Below are positions 60,544 to 64,000 of a DNA stretch of 64,000 nt, piece after piece; position 1 is the stretch's first letter; every line of letters begins with the position of its first letter. The stretch lies in contig CM032229.1 in NCBI GenBank assembly GCA_019009955.1, positions 9,174,501-9,238,500 on the forward strand, written 5' to 3'. A model generated the notes under the pieces. That model saw nothing but the letters and a program-made list of their open reading frames with translations. It ran no database searches and was not told the origin of the DNA. A program made the translations under genes and the position numbers. This DNA is from Riptortus pedestris. Taxonomy: Eukaryota; Arthropoda; Insecta; Hemiptera; Alydidae.

Positions 60544-63500
60544 TCACTTGTGGTGGTAGACAACAGTGGGGGCGTGGTAGGCAACGGCTGGAGCATGGTA
60601 AGCAAGGGGAGCGTGGTATGCTACTGGAGCATGGTATGCAAGAGGAGCGTGGTAGACTGGAGCATGGGCAACGGCTACTGGAGCATGAGCTACAGCAACT
60701 GGAGCATGGGCGACGACAGCAGCACGGGCTGGAGCGACAGCAACTGTACCAGCTCCCTTGGTGACTACAGCATTGAATCCGTTGACTGGATCAGCGGTAT
60801 AGTCTACAGTCCTCTTGGAACCGTCGGGTTCGATGAGAGAGTACTGTCCCTGGACAACATCTCCGTCCCTGGACTCGTGCTGGCTCTTGGAGTCTCCAGT
60901 AGTTGGGTCGTTGACGGAGTAGGAGAAGTCGTACTGTGGATGGGGATCGTACTCTTCGAGCTTAGCTGGTGCAGCGGCAAGCAGCTGAGGAGCTGCCTGG
61001 GCGAAGGCGACCATTGCTGCAAGAATTACGACCTTCTGGAAACACATGGTACATTATTGGCAACAGTATATCGCACGTCAAGTAGTGGGTTAGTTCGGCT
61101 AGTATATACTATGATAATGTTATCAGCACTGGAGGCTGGATGCAGTCCTTGTTGCCTGATGATTAAGTACACTGGGAAAGCGCTTTCCAATATCGACTGA
61201 TGAGTGCTACGAAGATGATGCCCTCTCATCATTGCTAATTGTACTCGACCATCAGCCAATAATGTCGTTGGATGCCGTTGTTATTAACCAATGATTAAGA
61301 ACAGTTGGCAATGGCGAAGAGAGCCCGTCTTCATTTCTGTCAACTAATGGGTTCAACAAACATTGGTGTTCTCTCGGTGGGTGCTGTCATTATTGGCAGC
61401 TGAGCGCTTTCGATGCCATCTTCAGGTCCGTGCAATGAAGATGGAGCTCTCCCATTATCCCCATGTTTACTCGACCATCAGTTCATAACAATAGTAGCCA
61501 TCGACATTATTGCCTGATGATGGAGTAAACTTGGCAATGAAGAGAGAACACCATCTTCAGGCCTGCCGACTGATGTGTGCATCGAAGATGGTGCCTTCTC
61601 ATCATTGCCAAGTGTACTTGATCACCAATTAATATCGGAATCCAACTACATTATTGGCAATAGAATCATGGAATGATATGAATTTGAATTTGAGAAGTGA
61701 TGACAATTGATCAGATCTTCAGTGGAGAAACTAAACCACTTGGGCCCTTGCTGCTGCTTCGTGAGAATGAAAAGATTAAAAGCAATAAGCAATTCTATAA
61801 TTGAATTAATAAAGAGACATGACTGATTCAACTACAAAACTGAACCATGGTATTTTTTAAATGTTTATAAATTTTATAATTGTATATTAATGGGCACCAT
61901 AATTGGATCCCTCATAGCCTAATCCTAACAATGTTGAGGAATGCAAATTTCTTTTAACTATTATACCATATATTTTTTTACTTCGTTATTATTCAAAAAG
62001 TAATTTTGTAAAATATTGACTTCATTTTTTAGTAAAATATTATATTACATAATAAAACTTATAAATTAAATTATTGAATATTATAGAAAACGTTTTTTGC
62101 TTATACTGCTCATTTGTACGAAACAAGTTGGGCAAACTAAAATCAAATCCGTATTGGACGGTATATGATTTCTTTGTTCGACAATTAAATAAAATAAAAA
62201 CAATTCAAATTCAAATTAAAAATCGAAATAAAAAATTTAACAAAATATTTTCATAACATCAAAATATTTCATTATAATTATTTTATGCTATCATTTGCTT
62301 TTTTTTTGGCATTCTTATTTATTGTTGAATAACACACTAGAGCGTTCAGGGTAATATGAGGCACACACGCACACGTGATAATTTCTCACTATTTTTTGTA
62401 TTTCTGCAAGTAAAAACTGACTGATAATATATCGGTGCCTACATTCCAAGATTTACTTGCAATGGAAAACTATATTAATATTTTTTTTTTCTAAATTAAA
62501 TCAAGATACCATGAAAGTAAGATATAATAAGAAATGGGAAACACATAACAGTGGAGAAACAATTATTAATAAATTTTGTGGCCAAAGTATTGATTGGAGA
62601 GACTGCACCAGATGTTCGATTTAGTATTCATATAGGTGAAAAATATTTTTTTAAATCGTTTTGTGTTTGCATATATTGTTTAATACTGATAACAGGCAAT
62701 GTATTATTAGTATATATATATATATAAAACTGAGGAAGAAGACTGAAATGAAGGCTGTCGTCTGCTACTCAAGAGCTGTAAAATGGAAAAGGGCGGATGA
62801 CGTGGCTTGGTTTCATGACAGCAGCTGGGATTTACTAGTCACTGAATGGACACCTTATGACAGGAAGAGGTAGCGAGGAAGGCAGAGGAAAAGATGGGCA
62901 GACTACTTGAAGGAGCTAGCTGGATGGGGATCTATCGCAGGAAATATGGGAAGCCAACAACTCCAATCACTAATAGGTTTGGTCAGTCCGGGCATTTAGG
63001 CTAGTACCCAATCAGGGAGGCCTTGGCTGTGGTATATTTAAAAACTTGAAAATAAATAGAGAAGGTATTACTTTAAAACTATTTTAAAAAAAAAAGTTAA
63101 TTAAGAATTTTGTTTTGTGTGGAAAAACAGATTATTTTTATTGTTTTACGTTATTTATACTTTATATTCTTTATTTTATGATCAGCTTTCATTTAAAAGG
63201 CTTTGTTATTATTATCATTATTATATTATATAATTATCCCAAGCTTTTGCCAGGCTAATTATGAAGTTGCAGACTAATTTGTATAATACTCATTTTGGAG
63301 ACCATGTGGCAATTTTAAAGAAAACGCATTTTCAATATTTTTGAAATCGCTCCAGTTCTTTATAAACTAATAGAATAATAGTTAATATTTGTTATTACTG
63401 TGTATTCGAATTTTTATTTTATATTAAAAAGACTGAACACATTACTAAAACATGATATCAGTTTTATAGTGACTGAAAGATAATTGTTCGGCATTATTGT

Positions 63501-63616
63501 GGGGAGCAGTGTGCAGGAAAGTTTTCCTTTTTATGGGATTTAATAATATACTACTTTTTTAAAACATATATTCCTAATTATTGGGTATATATAGTGATAC
63601 TCACAGAGATAGCCAT
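60544..63616 (-). CDS. RR-2 cuticle protein, two exons
   Basis: Second chitin-binding cuticle protein, paralogous to the gene at 25970-28626. Proposed coding parts are 63605-63616 (ATG GCT ATC TCT, then donor GTGAGT) and 60544-61035 (after acceptor TTTCCAG), giving about 167 residues; the intron is 2569 bp. The signal peptide is MAIS plus [14 protein letters not shown]. Residues about 31-97 are the RR-2 domain, with [33 protein letters not shown] and [13 protein letters not shown]. The C-terminal 65 residues are AHAPVAV and [11 protein letters not shown] repeats ending in YHHK. Unlike gene 1, there is almost no repeat block before the RR-2 domain. An in-frame ATG at 61047 would give MCFQ instead of MAIS, but it lies just inside the acceptor. 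I prefer the distal exon because its TATA box, initiator and donor match those of gene 1. The intron carries a palindromic cluster and a LINE tail. Confidence 0.9.
61130..61670. repeat. Cluster of palindromic units in intron of cuticle gene 2
   Basis: A motif like GATGATNNAGTACACTTGGC plus AATGANGAGAG and CACCATCTTC recurs in both orientations. Clear foldbacks lie at about 61147-61250, 61287-61395 and 61513-61620 (for example AAACTTGGCAATGA against TCATTGCCAAGTGT). GC content is higher than in the rest of the intron. Confidence 0.6.
61671..62720. other. AT-rich intron sequence of cuticle gene 2
   Basis: No other feature recognised inside this part of the intron. Confidence 0.4.
62721..63055 (+). 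pseudogene. LINE ORF2 C-terminal remnant and 3' tail
   Basis: A plus-strand frame reads [11 protein letters not shown], stop, [17 protein letters not shown], the end of a LINE endonuclease/reverse-transcriptase protein (TEW.P.D.KR.RGRQ..RW.DD...AG), with one TAG in the motif. It is followed by GGTCAGTCCGGGCATTTAGG and a short AT-rich tail. It lies antisense in intron 1 of cuticle gene 2. Confidence 0.7.
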
Positions 63617-63647
63617 GGCGATTCGACTGCTGGGCAGATGTGCAGAG

Positions 63648-63680
63648 TGACGATACAGGATGAGCTGGGAGTATTTATAC
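63648..63680 (-). promoter_or_regulatory. Core promoter of cuticle gene 2
   Basis: Minus-strand GGTATAAATACTC (TATAAA at 63679-63674) and TCACTCT with the candidate start A at 63648, again 31 nt from the first T. The ATG is 32 nt downstream of the predicted start. Confidence 0.7.
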
Positions 63681-63770
63681 CAGAAGGAGATCAAGGAAAA
63701 AGGACCAACATTCCCCTCCCTATCTATCCCTCCTCTTCTGCATCCACGCACTCACTCCCTGATACACTTA

Positions 63771-63822
<52 letters not shown>

Positions 63823-64000
63823 CGAATAAAGCAGAAATAATCACAATAATAAAATAGCTAAGGCTTAATGTGAAAAGCTAATTTTATAGACAGCTAAAGA
63901 TTTTATGTTTTAATTAAATCTAATTAAAATTATATCAGATATTTACTTCTACAAATAAAGAAAAAAACGTTCTAGGTACAGGTAACCGACGAACCGACGA
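63681..64000. other. Upstream of cuticle gene 2, with TA array
   Basis: A CT-rich stretch (63710-63765), then (TA)n at 63776-63817 about 100 bases upstream of the TATA box, then AT-rich DNA. No gene recognised. Confidence 0.5.

Noticed and set aside
60550..61200. Long plus-strand open frame antisense to cuticle gene 2
   Set aside because: Same cause as at gene 1; shadow of the RR-2 coding exon.

Overview
The window looks like AT-rich nuclear DNA of an insect. The evidence is two RR-2 cuticle protein genes with arthropod-type promoters (TATA box, initiator with CAGT or TCA, and a 12-nt first coding exon inside the signal peptide), one eukaryotic tRNA-Gly gene with internal promoter boxes, and a dense load of LINE, SINE, LTR, hAT, Tc1/mariner and Helentron-like debris. 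My guess is a large repeat-rich hemipteran genome, perhaps a planthopper, but the sequence does not prove the order.

Genes: both cuticle genes lie on the minus strand (25970-28626 and 60544-63616). Each has a TATA box whose first T is exactly 31 nt upstream of the initiator A, a 12-nt coding first exon, an intron of 2.0 or 2.6 kb, and one large exon with a signal peptide remainder, an RR-2 chitin-binding domain and Ala/Pro/Val/His repeats. They look like tandem paralogues of a cuticle cluster. A tRNA-Gly(TCC) gene is at 58440-58511 (+). A third promoter with the same 31-nt geometry and a possible 12-nt first exon is at 52439 (+), with no gene body that I can see. I recognise no other intact protein gene.

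Repeats dominate. The most abundant family is a 0.6-1.3 kb non-autonomous element. It starts with a palindrome (AGCAGATTTCCCTTAAGGG...), carries an inverted copy of its first bases just inside the other end, and finishes with a hairpin (CGCAGCCCCTGCG) and GACGGACT. A (TA)n, sometimes (TA)n(GA)n, microsatellite often sits at one fixed internal place. This layout resembles Helentron-associated elements (HINE/DINE type). I count about a dozen copies with both ends and many fragments; they account for a large share of the TA arrays. A tRNA-derived SINE (at least eight pieces), a Tc1/mariner-like MITE, an hAT remnant, an LTR retrotransposon remnant (tRNA-Leu primer site, SAP/coiled-coil Gag, most of the coding part deleted) and at least three LINE remnants are also present, several of them nested.

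Layout: 0-9 kb, fragments plus a LINE whose RNase H domain is split by another repeat; 9-25 kb, Helentron-like copies, hAT debris, a perfect 42-bp hairpin and unassigned DNA; 25.9-28.7 kb, cuticle gene 1; 29-36.8 kb, Helentron-like copies and the LTR element; 38-42.6 kb, a head-to-tail cluster of Helentron-like copies; 43-57 kb, mostly unassigned DNA with a foldback element, a hammerhead-like motif and SINEs; 57-59.3 kb, a nested MITE/Helentron-like stack and the tRNA; 60.5-63.7 kb, cuticle gene 2, with a palindromic cluster and a LINE tail in its intron. Boundaries of repeats were found by eye and are accurate to roughly 5-30 bases.
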